The notes beneath the pieces were generated by a model. The model was given only the letters and a program-made list of their open reading frames with translations, was not told the origin of the DNA and searched no databases. A program made the translations under genes and the position numbers. A DNA stretch of 48,045 nucleotides from Arachnia propionica (GTDB lineage Bacteria; Actinomycetota; Actinomycetes; Propionibacteriales; Propionibacteriaceae), in the NCBI RefSeq assembly GCF_003932785.1, contig NZ_RQYT01000020.1, positions 1 through 48,045 on the forward strand. Direction: 5' to 3'. Below are positions 1-8,028 of this stretch, piece by piece (the first letter of the stretch is position 1; every line of letters starts with the position of its first letter).

Positions 1-1220
1 AGGTCGACGATGCCGCGGTGATGGAGGCTGTGGAAGGGTTCCTCGAGCCGGGTGGGGACGGGACTCCGTCGGTGGGTGAGTTCCTCGCCCATGAGGTGGG
101 TGGGATTCTTCAGATCTCCCCGGATGCGGCGTTGGAGAAGATCGGAACGGTTCTGGATGTGCGGTTCCGGTTCCCCGCATTGTGGGAGGCCTTCCTGTCG
201 GGGAATCTTCGCTGGTGGCAGGTCGCGGAGGTGGTGAACCGACCGTCGGTGTCCCAGCTGAATGCGGAGGCTGCTGCCCGGTTGGATCGGAAACTCGCGG
301 TGGCGTTGAGGTTGTGGTCGTGGCAGCGGATCCGCCGCAACCTCGAAGCCTGGATCATCGCCGCCGACCCCGACGCAGCGAAAGAGCGGGAGATCCAGCA
401 GCGGGAGAACCGCTATGTGGCAGTCGATACCGTCAAGAACGGCCACTGCGCGTTGTATGGGCTGTTGGATCCCCGCGACGCCATCGACTTCGATCATGCC
501 CTGACTGAGGTGGCGAAAACCCTCCCCACCGAGGCGGGGGATCTGAAACAACGCCGCGCCGCGGCGGTCGGTGTCCTCGCGAGACGGGCGGGTGGGCAGG
601 AGATGCTGCCCCAGACCACCCTCATCGTTCACATCAATGCTGATGATCCCGCTCTGGATCCGGATGCTGAGGGCTCGGGTGTGGCGGAGGTCGAACGGTG
701 GGGCGCCTTCCTCACCACACGACTGCCGGAATTCTTGAAGGACTCGAAGGTCACCGTCCGACCCGTGGTCGATCCACTGCGCCATGCTCCGGAGGATCTC
801 CATGACCCGTCGCTCGGGTTGCGGATGGCAGTCACCGCATTGATGCCAGTCGATGTATTCCCCTACGCCTCCCGCACCTCCAGGGCCTGTGATCTGGACC
901 ACACCATCCCCTACCGCGACGGGATTTCAGGGCAGACCAGGTGGGGGAATCTGGCGCCGTTGGCCCGCAGGTCACATCGGGCGAAGACCTTCGGCGGCTG
1001 GACACTCACTCAACCAGCGCCGGGCTGGTTCCACTGGCGCTCTCCAGCAGGGTTTGAGTATCTCGTCCATGCCACCGGCGGCACGATGTGTCTCCGAACT
1101 CCGGAACCAGAACCCAGGGTGGAGGAACCACCCCCACCCTGGCTCGACCCACCCGAACCCCCAGAGACCAGGCCGGTCGAATCCGAGGCCTGGGAATGGA
1201 TCCAATACGCCCTCCACTGA
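1..1220 (+). CDS. DUF222/HNH endonuclease-signature protein (13E12 family), 5' partial
   Basis: The frame is open to the left edge. A GTG at 18 would give 400 residues, but the gene probably begins outside the window. The N-terminal two thirds resemble the DUF222 region of 13E12-repeat proteins. An HNH nuclease motif follows at about residues 291-325 (CDLDHTIPY, then NLAPLARRSHRAKT), and the tail is proline-rich. The family is multi-copy in actinobacterial genomes and associated with repeats; a nuclease activity is presumed from the HNH motif, and the cellular role is not established. A near-identical C-terminal half lies at the other end of the window on the opposite strand. The palindromic repeats that begin just after the stop codon recur after that copy too, so gene and repeats appear to travel as a unit. 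Confidence 0.85.
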   Translation, partial: VDDAAVMEAVEGFLEPGGDGTPSVGEFLAHEVGGILQISPDAALEKIGTVLDVRFRFPALWEAFLSGNLRWWQVAEVVNRPSVSQLNAEAAARLDRKLAVALRLWSWQRIRRNLEAWIIAADPDAAKEREIQQRENRYVAVDTVKNGHCALYGLLDPRDAIDFDHALTEVAKTLPTEAGDLKQRRAAAVGVLARRAGGQEMLPQTTLIVHINADDPALDPDAEGSGVAEVERWGAFLTTRLPEFLKDSKVTVRPVVDPLRHAPEDLHDPSLGLRMAVTALMPVDVFPYASRTSRACDLDHTIPYRDGISGQTRWGNLAPLARRSHRAKTFGGWTLTQPAPGWFHWRSPAGFEYLVHATGGTMCLRTPEPEPRVEEPPPPWLDPPEPPETRPVESEAWEWIQYALH

Positions 1221-1269
1221 ACACCCTCTTCCCACCCCGCTGGTCGAGCCGAGGGGCCCTTTCCCTCCG

Positions 1270-1386
1270 TTGGTCGAGCCGGGACCCGAAATGAAGTGGA
1301 GGGGCCCGTGTCGAGACCTGGTGAGAGTTCGCGGGGACCGTTGCGGAGGTCTCGACACGAGGCCTGCGGCCTCGGCTCGACCAGCG
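1270..1386 (+). repeat. Nested palindromic repeat, copy 1
   Basis: The outer arms are TTGGTCGAGCC and GGCTCGACCAGCGG. The inner arms are GTGTCGAGACC and GGTCTCGACAC. The spacers are asymmetric and conserved between copies, so the unit has a direction. A short fragment of the same repeat (CTGGTCGAGCCGAGGGG) precedes it at about 1239-1256. Confidence 0.85.
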
Positions 1387-1440
1387 GAAAGGTGTCGATC
1401 TGGGTGCCCGTGCTCCCGTGGCCGGTTCTCCCGTTCCCCG

Positions 1441-1559
1441 TTGGTCGAGCCGGGTCCCGGAACGCAGTGGAGGGGCTCGTGTCGAGACCCCGTGAGGATT
1501 CGCTGGGACTGTTGTGGAGGTCTCGACACGCTCGCTTCGCTTCGCGGCTCGACCAGCGG
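1441..1559 (+). repeat. Nested palindromic repeat, copy 2
   Basis: Same architecture as the copy at 1270-1386: outer TTGGTCGAGCC / GGCTCGACCAGCGG arms and inner GTGTCGAGACC / GGTCTCGACAC arms. The third spacer differs and contains a CGCTTCG-type run. Confidence 0.85.
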
Positions 1560-1585
1560 ACAAGTGGCGATGCTCCCGTTCCCCG

Positions 1586-1845
1586 TTGGTCGAGCTGAGG
1601 GCGTGGCGCGCCCGATTGTCGAGACCCGGTGAGAGTTCGCAGGGACTCTTAGAGGGTGCGCGGATAGGCGCATCTACTGCGGTCGCCCCGGTGACCCCCT
1701 GACTTCGTTGTCCTCCTCGAACGCACGATCCAGTGCGCTCTTCGTCGTCCGCCTTGTCAGGAGGCCACCGTGACGATCCTCGTCACGATCCCCCTATCCG
1801 CGCACCCTCTTACAGAGGTCTGGACACGGACGGCTCGACCAGCGG
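1586..1845 (+). repeat. Nested palindromic repeat, copy 3, split by an insertion
   Basis: The left half (1586-1648) and the right half (1813-1845) together rebuild one diverged repeat unit. The intervening ~160 bases are a MITE-like element (1652-1809). Divergence of the arms (TTGGTCGAGCTGAG, GGTCTGGACAC) suggests this copy has decayed since the insertion. Confidence 0.7.
1652..1809. mobile_element. 158-bp MITE-like element with 17-bp terminal inverted repeats
   Basis: The left end GAGGGTGCGCGGATAGG (1652-1668) is the perfect reverse complement of the right end (1793-1809). TTA flanks both sides (1649-1651 and 1810-1812), consistent with a 2-3 bp target duplication. The element carries no open frame of note and has an internal hairpin at 1770-1786 (GTGACGA / TCGTCAC, loop TCC). 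It sits inside a palindromic repeat copy, which gives a clear empty-site comparison. A non-autonomous element moved by a transposase elsewhere in the genome is the likely explanation. Confidence 0.65.
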
Positions 1846-1880
1846 AGAAGAGTCACGAATGACCTCCTCAGCACCCCTGG

Positions 1881-2007
1881 GTTCGCCTGCCTTACGACGG
1901 GTTCGCCTGCCTTGGGTTGGAAACGCCTGCCTTCTTTCACTTTGCCTGCCGAACTAGACAGGCGAGCCGTGGAAATGGCAGGCGAAACAGCGTCAAGGCA
2001 GGCGAAC
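1881..2007. repeat. Symmetric array of ~20-bp-spaced GCCTGC half-sites
   Basis: GTTCGCCTGCCTT occurs at 1881 and 1901, followed by variants at 1922 (AACGCCTGCCTT) and 1941 (TTTGCCTGCC). The orientation then flips: ACAGGCGAG at 1958, TGGCAGGCGAAAC at 1976, AAGGCAGGCGAAC at 1995. The cores lie at 1885, 1905, 1925 and 1944 on one strand sense and at 1958, 1978 and 1998 on the other, a period of 20 bases. The outermost arms are perfect 13-base inverted repeats. Because the period is not a multiple of three, a coding origin is unlikely. It could be a protein-binding array, a cruciform or terminator, or a structured RNA. Confidence 0.6.
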
Positions 2008-2092
2008 CGGCGGGATGGGGGAAGTGGGCTGTGGTACGCGGGATGCTGAACGGTGGCGGGCCGGCCCGCATGTGGCCCCGGTCGATCCGGTG

Positions 2093-2779
2093 CTACGCCT
2101 CGTGGACCCGGTTCGTCAGTGCCCCGCGGGCCGCCCAGAGGAACAGGTCCCCCGTCGGGCCGGTCAGGGTGGGCATGGTGGGGCCGCGCCCGATGGTGCG
2201 CGTCAGGCCCTCGTCCGTGCGGATCCTCACCGGGCCGATGGGAGGTTTCACGCAGGTGATCTCGAAGTCCAGCAGCCGACGTGCGATCTCCGGGTCGAGG
2301 TCGATGCCCTCGTCCGCGGGTTCGAGATCGAAATGATGGAGAACGACCTCCCGCAGCCGCACCAGCGGCAGCTCATGGACCGCGATGTACAGGCCCGGAC
2401 GCAGGTGGAAGGCCCCGGTCAGGTCGGTCAGCTTCGCCAGTTCGTCGTGGAGTTCCCCCGCACTCGTGTCGAGGGCGATCTGGATGTCCAGGCCGTCCGC
2501 CGTCGCGAGAACCTCGTCCTCGTCACCGAGGCTGGGTTCGAGAAGATCCGGCGATGTGCCCGCCAGGAGCTCTCGGGCGATCCGGGTGAGGTTCCGTGCC
2601 CCCGTGATGAGGTGGGCCGCGACGTGAGCGCGACTCCAGCCGGGCAGCATCGAGGGCGCACACCAGTCGTCCGCGGAATACGTGATGGTGCGTCCCAGCA
2701 GCAGGTGGGTTCGGTCCCGGATGGCGTGCAGGACAGCTTCAAAGGGGGACTGTGCCTGGTCGGGATCGCCACTGGACAT
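2093..2779 (-). CDS. Maleylpyruvate isomerase family (DinB-like) mycothiol-dependent protein
   Basis: This 228-residue protein belongs to the MDMPI/DinB superfamily of four-helix metal enzymes that use mycothiol as thiol cofactor. The motif [12 protein letters not shown] sits at residues 46-57 and [10 protein letters not shown] at 143-152. H52, E144 and H148 are positioned as the zinc ligands described for the Corynebacterium glutamicum maleylpyruvate isomerase. No ring-cleavage pathway genes surround it, so the substrate is unknown; it may instead be a detoxifying S-transferase. The ATG at 2779 was chosen although the frame is open much further upstream: the upstream part lies antisense to uvrA, and a TAGGTT box lies 7 bases before this ATG. 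Confidence 0.75.
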   Translation of the reverse strand: MSSGDPDQAQSPFEAVLHAIRDRTHLLLGRTITYSADDWCAPSMLPGWSRAHVAAHLITGARNLTRIARELLAGTSPDLLEPSLGDEDEVLATADGLDIQIALDTSAGELHDELAKLTDLTGAFHLRPGLYIAVHELPLVRLREVVLHHFDLEPADEGIDLDPEIARRLLDFEITCVKPPIGPVRIRTDEGLTRTIGRGPTMPTLTGPTGDLFLWAARGALTNRVHEA

Positions 2780-2792
2780 GCCGACAAACCTA
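2780..2792 (-). promoter_or_regulatory. -10-like box for a possibly leaderless transcript of the MDMPI-family gene
   Basis: TAGGTT (minus strand, 2787-2792) lies 7 bases before the ATG at 2779. There is no Shine-Dalgarno sequence between them. This fits the TANNNT-to-start spacing of actinobacterial leaderless promoters. Confidence 0.4.
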
Positions 2793-2822
2793 GCAGCCTC
2801 CGCGTCCGTCGGTGCACCGGCA

Positions 2823-2836
2823 TAGCATGAGGTCTC
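2823..2836 (+). promoter_or_regulatory. -10-like box before uvrA
   Basis: TAGCAT (2823-2828) lies 8 bases before the GTG at 2837. A weak GAGG also sits close to the start, so either a leaderless or a short-leader transcript is possible. I looked for a LexA-type box (GAACnnnnGTTC) in the 57-base divergent gap and did not see one. Confidence 0.35.
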
Positions 2837-5695
2837 GTGAAAGCACGACCGTCCTCCCGTGGCCTGCTCGTCCGTGGCGCCAGGGTCCACAACCTCAAGA
2901 ATGTGTCCCTCGACCTGCCGCGGGACGCCCTCATCGTGTTCACGGGGCTCAGCGGGTCGGGGAAGTCGTCGCTGGCCTTCGACACGATCTTCGCGGAGGG
3001 ACAGCGTCGTTACGTCGAGTCGCTCTCGGCCTATGCCCGTCAGTTCCTCGGCCAGATGGACAAGCCGGACTGCGACTTCATCGAGGGCTTGTCGCCGGCC
3101 GTCTCCATCGACCAGAAGTCGACCTCCCGGAACCCCCGCTCGACGGTCGGCACCATCACCGAGGTGTACGACTACCTGCGGCTGCTGTTCGCCCGGATCG
3201 GAGTCCCGCACTGCCCGGAGTGCGGTGCCCCCATCGGCAAGCAGAGCCCCCAGCAGATCGTCGACCGGCTCATGGGGATGCCCGAGGGCACCCGGTTCCA
3301 GGTGCTGGCCCCCGTCGTGCGGGGCCGCAAGGGAGAGTTCCTCGAGGTGTTCCGACAACTCGTCACCGACGGGTACGCGCGGGTCCGGGTGGACGGCGAG
3401 ATCCATCCGCTCACCGAGGTGCCGCCGCTGGATCGGAAGCGGAAGCACGACGTGGACGTCGTGGTGGACCGGGTCGTGGTGAAGGAATCGGCCAGGCAAC
3501 GCATCACCGAGTCGATCGAGGCGGCCCTCCAGCTCACCCAAGGGGTGGTGGGTGTCGAGTTCGTCGACCTGCCCGCCGACGACCCGGAGCGCGAGAAGCG
3601 GTTCTCGGAGAAACTCGGCTGCCCCAACGAGCACGACGTCGCCATCGATGAACTCGAACCCCGCCAGTTCTCCTTCAACGGGCCGTGGGGCGCCTGCCCG
3701 GAGTGCTCCGGGCTCGGCACGATGCTGGAACCGGATCCCGAACTCATCGTTCCCGACGAGTCGCTCAGCCTGCTCGACGGGGCCATCGCGCCCTGGAACA
3801 CCCCCCACCTCAAGGGACACTTCGAGCACGTGCTCGAGGCCCTGGCGCTGGAGTACGGGATGGACATGAGGGCGCCGTGGCGCAGCCTGTCCGCGGCCCA
3901 CCGCAAGGTGCTGCTCCACGGTGTCCCCGGGGCCGTCACCGTCTCCTTCCGGAACCGGTTCGGGCGGGTGAGGTCCTTCTCCCAGAAGTACGAGGGAATC
4001 ATCCCGTTCGTCAAGCGCCGCCACGGCGAGGCGGAGACCGACGCGGGGCGGGAACGCTGGGGCGGCTACATGCGGGAGATCAACTGCCACGGCTGCGGCG
4101 GCGCCAGGTTACGGCGGGAGAGCCTCTGCGTCACCGTCGACGACCGCACCATCGCCGAGGTGGCCGACCTGTCCATCGGCGACGCGTTCGCCTGGCTGGA
4201 TCGGCTGCACCTGTCCGAGCGGGACGCCCGGATCGCCGAACGGGTGGTCAAGGAGATCCGGGAACGGCTCCGGTTCCTCCTCGACGTCGGGCTCGACTAC
4301 CTCACCCTCTCCCGCGCCGCGGGCTCCCTCTCCGGCGGCGAGGCGCAGCGGATCCGGCTCGCCACCCAGATCGGTTCGGGACTCGTCGGCGTGCTCTACG
4401 TCCTCGACGAACCCAGCATCGGGCTCCACCAGCGCGACAACCTCCGACTCATCGAGACCCTCATCAGGCTCCGCGACCTGGGCAACACCCTCATCGTCGT
4501 CGAACACGACGAGGACACGGTGCGGGCCGCGGACTGGGTGGTCGACATCGGCCCCGGGGCGGGGGAGTACGGCGGAGAGGTGGTCGTCTCGGGCCCGGTG
4601 ACGGACCTGCTCGCCTGCGAGGAGTCGCTGACCGGGCGGTACCTCTCGGGTCAGCTCGCCATCGACGTGCCGTCAGTGCGTCGCCCCGGCAACGGCAAGG
4701 CGGTGACCGTCCTCGGGGCGAGCGAGAACAATCTGCGGGACATCGACGTCGAGTTCCCGCTCGGGAGGCTCGTCGCGGTCACGGGGGTCTCGGGGTCCGG
4801 CAAGTCGTCGCTCGTCAACTCCATCCTCTACACGGCGGCGGCGAAGCAGATCTACAACGCCAAGGCCGTCCCCGGAAGGCACCGTTCACTCAAGGGGCTG
4901 GAGCACCTGGACAAGGTGATCCAGGTCGACCAGTCGCCGATCGGACGCACCCCCCGCTCCAACCCGGCCACCTACACGGGGGTCTTCGACAAGATCCGCA
5001 GCCTCTTCGCCACCACCCCGGAGGCGAAGGTCCGCGGCTACCAGCCGGGCCGGTTCTCATTCAACGTCAAGGGCGGCCGCTGCGAGAACTGCACCGGCGA
5101 CGGCACCATCAAGATCGAGATGAACTTCCTGCCGGACGTGTACGTGCCGTGCGAGGTGTGCCACGGGGCACGGTACAACCGCGAGACCCTCGAGGTGCAC
5201 TACAAGGGCAAGTCGATCTCCGAGGTGCTGGCGATGTCCATCTCGGAGGCGGTGACGTTCTTCGAGTCCATCCCCGCCATCGCCCGGCACCTGCGGACCC
5301 TGGAGGAGGTCGGTCTCGGCTACGTCCGCCTCGGACAGCCGGCGACCACCCTGTCCGGCGGCGAGGCGCAACGGGTCAAGCTGGCCGCCGAATTGCAGAA
5401 ACGGTCCACGGGCCGCACCCTCTACGTGCTCGACGAACCCACCACCGGCCTCCACTTCGAGGACATCCGCAAGCTGCTCGCCGTCCTGCACCGGCTCGTC
5501 GACGCGGGCAACACCGTCGTCGTGATCGAGCACAACCTCGACGTCATCAAGGCCGCCGACTGGATCATCGACATGGGGCCGAGCGGCGGGTCACGGGGCG
5601 GGCAGGTCGTGGCCGTCGGCACACCCGAGGAGGTCGCTGCGACGGAGGGCTCGGCGACGGGCGAGTTCCTCGCCCCGCTGCTCAACCGTCAGTGA
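2837..5695 (+). CDS. uvrA: Excinuclease ABC subunit A
   Basis: UvrA is the dimeric ABC-type ATPase that finds helix-distorting DNA lesions and loads UvrB in nucleotide excision repair. At 952 residues it has the normal family length. The first Walker A is GLSGSGKSS (37-45) and the second [10 protein letters not shown] (about 650). Two LSGGEAQR signatures are present, as are the zinc modules CPECSGLG and CENCTGDG ... [10 protein letters not shown]. The typical dimer-interface and DNA-binding segment (FSFN ... GACPECSG) is also intact. The GTG start gives the usual short lead into the [15 protein letters not shown] motif. The gene is monocistronic here, and its last 14 bases overlap the 3' end of the convergent WD40 gene. 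uvrB and uvrC are not in this window. Confidence 0.97.
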   Translation: MKARPSSRGLLVRGARVHNLKNVSLDLPRDALIVFTGLSGSGKSSLAFDTIFAEGQRRYVESLSAYARQFLGQMDKPDCDFIEGLSPAVSIDQKSTSRNPRSTVGTITEVYDYLRLLFARIGVPHCPECGAPIGKQSPQQIVDRLMGMPEGTRFQVLAPVVRGRKGEFLEVFRQLVTDGYARVRVDGEIHPLTEVPPLDRKRKHDVDVVVDRVVVKESARQRITESIEAALQLTQGVVGVEFVDLPADDPEREKRFSEKLGCPNEHDVAIDELEPRQFSFNGPWGACPECSGLGTMLEPDPELIVPDESLSLLDGAIAPWNTPHLKGHFEHVLEALALEYGMDMRAPWRSLSAAHRKVLLHGVPGAVTVSFRNRFGRVRSFSQKYEGIIPFVKRRHGEAETDAGRERWGGYMREINCHGCGGARLRRESLCVTVDDRTIAEVADLSIGDAFAWLDRLHLSERDARIAERVVKEIRERLRFLLDVGLDYLTLSRAAGSLSGGEAQRIRLATQIGSGLVGVLYVLDEPSIGLHQRDNLRLIETLIRLRDLGNTLIVVEHDEDTVRAADWVVDIGPGAGEYGGEVVVSGPVTDLLACEESLTGRYLSGQLAIDVPSVRRPGNGKAVTVLGASENNLRDIDVEFPLGRLVAVTGVSGSGKSSLVNSILYTAAAKQIYNAKAVPGRHRSLKGLEHLDKVIQVDQSPIGRTPRSNPATYTGVFDKIRSLFATTPEAKVRGYQPGRFSFNVKGGRCENCTGDGTIKIEMNFLPDVYVPCEVCHGARYNRETLEVHYKGKSISEVLAMSISEAVTFFESIPAIARHLRTLEEVGLGYVRLGQPATTLSGGEAQRVKLAAELQKRSTGRTLYVLDEPTTGLHFEDIRKLLAVLHRLVDAGNTVVVIEHNLDVIKAADWIIDMGPSGGSRGGQVVAVGTPEEVAATEGSATGEFLAPLLNRQ

Positions 5696-7496
5696 CCAGC
5701 CGGTACGTCGTCCAACCGGTGCTGAACCCGACCGCGACCAGGTCCGGGCCCAGGGCTGCGAGACACAGGGTGGCGCCGATGCGCCGCTCGGCGAGGAGTT
5801 CTCCCTCCCGGTGCCAGGCTCGCAACCATCCGTCCTTGTCCACGGTGACCAGGATCTCCCCTGAGGGGCCCAGGGCGACGACGTCGAGCGGCATCGCCTC
5901 GCCGGGCATCGGGATGCGGGCCAGCTCCTCCCCGAGGTGGGGATCCCAGATGTGCAGGGCCGCGTCGTTGCCGAGCGTGGCCAAACGGCCCCCATCGAGC
6001 GGGAGCAGACCATCGTGGAACGATCCTTGCTCCTTGGCGCCCGGGAACAGCTCGCCCAGCAGCCCACCCGCGGCGTCCCACAGCAGGACCGCGTCCTCGA
6101 AACCCGCACTGGCGATCCGGACGGTGCCATCGGGCTCGGTCCAGGTGGCGGTGGAGAGCACCCAGTCGGTGTGACCGGACCATGGTTCCCCGAGCTGCCC
6201 GCCGAGGGGATCCCACAACCGCAGGGTGTGGTCCTCCGCCCCCGAGAGCAGACGCGATTGACCCTCCATCCCCACCGGGACGAGGCAGGAGACCCAGTCC
6301 TCGTGCCCCCGCAGCACGTTGAGCACCTGCCGGGTGCGGAGGTCCCACACGACGATGGTGCGGTCGTCGCCGGCACTGGCCAGCAGGTGCCGCCCATCCG
6401 GGGCGACCAGGGTGACCAGGGCCCGCACCGCGTCGGTGTGTGCGTGGAGGGCTTCACCCACCGGTTCCCCCGTCGCCGGGTCCCAGACCTGGATGACGCC
6501 GGTCACGTCCCCCGTCAGCAGGAGAGCGCGACCGTCGAGGGTGACCGGCGCGACGGCGAAGACCGGCTGGAAGGAGGGTTGGGTGACGGGCAGCAGGGCG
6601 GGATCCCACAGCCACAGCATCCCGTCGGCGTCGCCGACGACGAAGCCGCCATCGGGCGTGGTGGCCATCGCGGAGCAGTCGTGGGGCCTGCACACCGGGC
6701 GGCAGCGGACCCGGCCGGTGCCGGGGTCGATGAGCCGGAAGCCCCGGACATCCCCCGCGACGGCGAGCTCGTCACCCGACGTGGTCGGCAGGGCCGCCCA
6801 GAGGGGGAACCCGTCAGGGGTGGGCACCACCGTGACCCCGGTCCGATCCAGGAACCGCACCGTGCCGTCGTAACAACTCACCCCCAGCTGCCCACCCCGG
6901 ATGAGGACCGAGGTCAGGAAACCGCCGCCGGGGTCGATGCTCTGCACCTGGGCGGCGGAGGCGAGGTCCCACAGCCGCAGCCGACCGTCCCCGCCGACGG
7001 TGGCCAGCCGGGAGTCGTCGAGGGCGAGGATCCCGCTGACGATGCCCTCATGGCCCTGCAACTCACCGGTCGGCGAGCCGTCGGCGATCCGCCACCACCG
7101 GATCCGACCATCCGTGCCACCGGAGACCAGGGTGTCGCCCACGAGGTGGAGCACCGTGACGCCACCTGGATGCGCATCGGGAACCCGCCACCGCTCCTCC
7201 GCGACCTCCGGGTCCAGGAGCAGCAGGGTGCCGTCGGCGAGCCCCACCGCGATGCCCTCGTCGGGTGCCGCAACCGCGAGGACGGGAACGTCGAAGCGGC
7301 ACCAGCCCAACTCCCAGGTGTTCGGATCCGAGGCGATGACCGCGCCGTCATCGGCGCCTGTGACGAGCCGCCAGGAACCATGTGGACGGTGTTGGACCAC
7401 GATGGCCCTGATCGTGGAGTCGTGCACCAGGTGGTGCCGGTTCGGTGGGGTCGGGTGCCTCAGCTCACACACCTGCCGCCACGCCGCCGGGGTCAT
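5682..7496 (-). CDS. Stand-alone WD40 beta-propeller protein
   Basis: The 604 residues consist almost entirely of WD40 blades: repeated (G/A)H-x(n)-V-x-A-L and L-W-D signatures such as [21 protein letters not shown] and [11 protein letters not shown]. There is room for one large or two fused propellers. No signal peptide, membrane segment, kinase, NTPase or protease domain is visible, so it is probably a cytoplasmic scaffold or binding protein with unknown partners. It is the last gene of a minus-strand operon; its ATG overlaps the stop of the macro-domain gene as ATGA. A second protein of the same style lies at 34256-36244, and both end in a similar strand pair with GW followed by an aromatic or hydrophobic stretch. 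Confidence 0.8.
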   Translation of the reverse strand: MTPAAWRQVCELRHPTPPNRHHLVHDSTIRAIVVQHRPHGSWRLVTGADDGAVIASDPNTWELGWCRFDVPVLAVAAPDEGIAVGLADGTLLLLDPEVAEERWRVPDAHPGGVTVLHLVGDTLVSGGTDGRIRWWRIADGSPTGELQGHEGIVSGILALDDSRLATVGGDGRLRLWDLASAAQVQSIDPGGGFLTSVLIRGGQLGVSCYDGTVRFLDRTGVTVVPTPDGFPLWAALPTTSGDELAVAGDVRGFRLIDPGTGRVRCRPVCRPHDCSAMATTPDGGFVVGDADGMLWLWDPALLPVTQPSFQPVFAVAPVTLDGRALLLTGDVTGVIQVWDPATGEPVGEALHAHTDAVRALVTLVAPDGRHLLASAGDDRTIVVWDLRTRQVLNVLRGHEDWVSCLVPVGMEGQSRLLSGAEDHTLRLWDPLGGQLGEPWSGHTDWVLSTATWTEPDGTVRIASAGFEDAVLLWDAAGGLLGELFPGAKEQGSFHDGLLPLDGGRLATLGNDAALHIWDPHLGEELARIPMPGEAMPLDVVALGPSGEILVTVDKDGWLRAWHREGELLAERRIGATLCLAALGPDLVAVGFSTGWTTYRLVTDG

Positions 7497-8017
7497 GGGA
7501 GATCCAGCCGCCTCTGGAAGGCGGCCAGTGGTCGCTCCGAGATGAGCACGAACCGGATCAGCTCCAGGCTGCCGGGATCGTTCTGGGCGGTCCGGGCTGC
7601 GGTCACCGCGGCCGCGGCCACGTCATGGATGGACCAGCCGAAGGCCCCGGCCGAGACCGCGGGCAGGGCCACGCTCGCGCAGCCGAGTTCCTTCGCCAGC
7701 CGCAGTGAGTTGTCGAACGCGGCCCGCAGCAGCGCCGGGTCGTCCTGGCCGGCTCCCCGGTTCGGTCCCACCGTGTGGATCACCCACGAGGCGGGCAGGT
7801 CGAAACCGGGGGTGGCGACGGCCTCACCCACCGGCAGCCCCTTGCGATGCGTGGTGTCACGCAGTTCCCGGCAGGCCGCCAGCAGCTGCGGACCCGCGGC
7901 CCGGTGGATCGCCCCGTCGACGCCGCCCCCGCCCAGCAGGGTCCAGTTCGCGGCATTCACCACGGCATCGACGGCCTGCGCGGTGATGTCCCCGATCACC
8001 GCCTCGATGACGGTCAT
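7493..8017 (-). CDS. Macro-domain protein, O-acetyl-ADP-ribose deacetylase type
   Basis: This is a 174-residue single macro domain. It shows the ADP-ribose pocket motifs NAAN (21-24) and GGGGVDGAIHRAAG (29-42), the conserved VIHTVGP strand, and PAVSAGAFGW near residue 120. These are features of the MacroD/YmdB-like class, which hydrolyses O-acetyl-ADP-ribose or mono-ADP-ribose esters. It lies between an FAD/Fe-S oxidase gene (11 bases upstream) and the WD40 gene (4-base overlap), so the three are probably co-transcribed. No ADP-ribosyltransferase or sirtuin gene is nearby to suggest the source of its substrate. Confidence 0.92.
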   Translation of the reverse strand: MTVIEAVIGDITAQAVDAVVNAANWTLLGGGGVDGAIHRAAGPQLLAACRELRDTTHRKGLPVGEAVATPGFDLPASWVIHTVGPNRGAGQDDPALLRAAFDNSLRLAKELGCASVALPAVSAGAFGWSIHDVAAAAVTAARTAQNDPGSLELIRFVLISERPLAAFQRRLDLP

Positions 8018-8028
8018 GGCTGCTCCTC

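Larger units (their letters stand above)
1221..2092. other. 872-base gene-free region made of repeats
   Basis: No convincing gene lies here. It contains two complete and one interrupted copy of a nested palindromic repeat, a MITE-like insertion, and a 20-bp-periodic inverted array. All are listed separately. Short open frames across it simply follow the GC-rich repeats. Confidence 0.7.

Noticed and set aside
1881-2007. CRISPR array
   Set aside because: Repeats are only 10-13 bases, intervals 7 bases, orientation flips in the middle, and no cas gene is near.
7493-8017. Macro gene as the antitoxin half of a DarTG-like system
   Set aside because: No DarT-type ADP-ribosyltransferase is adjacent; neighbours are an oxidase and a WD40 protein, and the domain reads as the MacroD/YmdB class.
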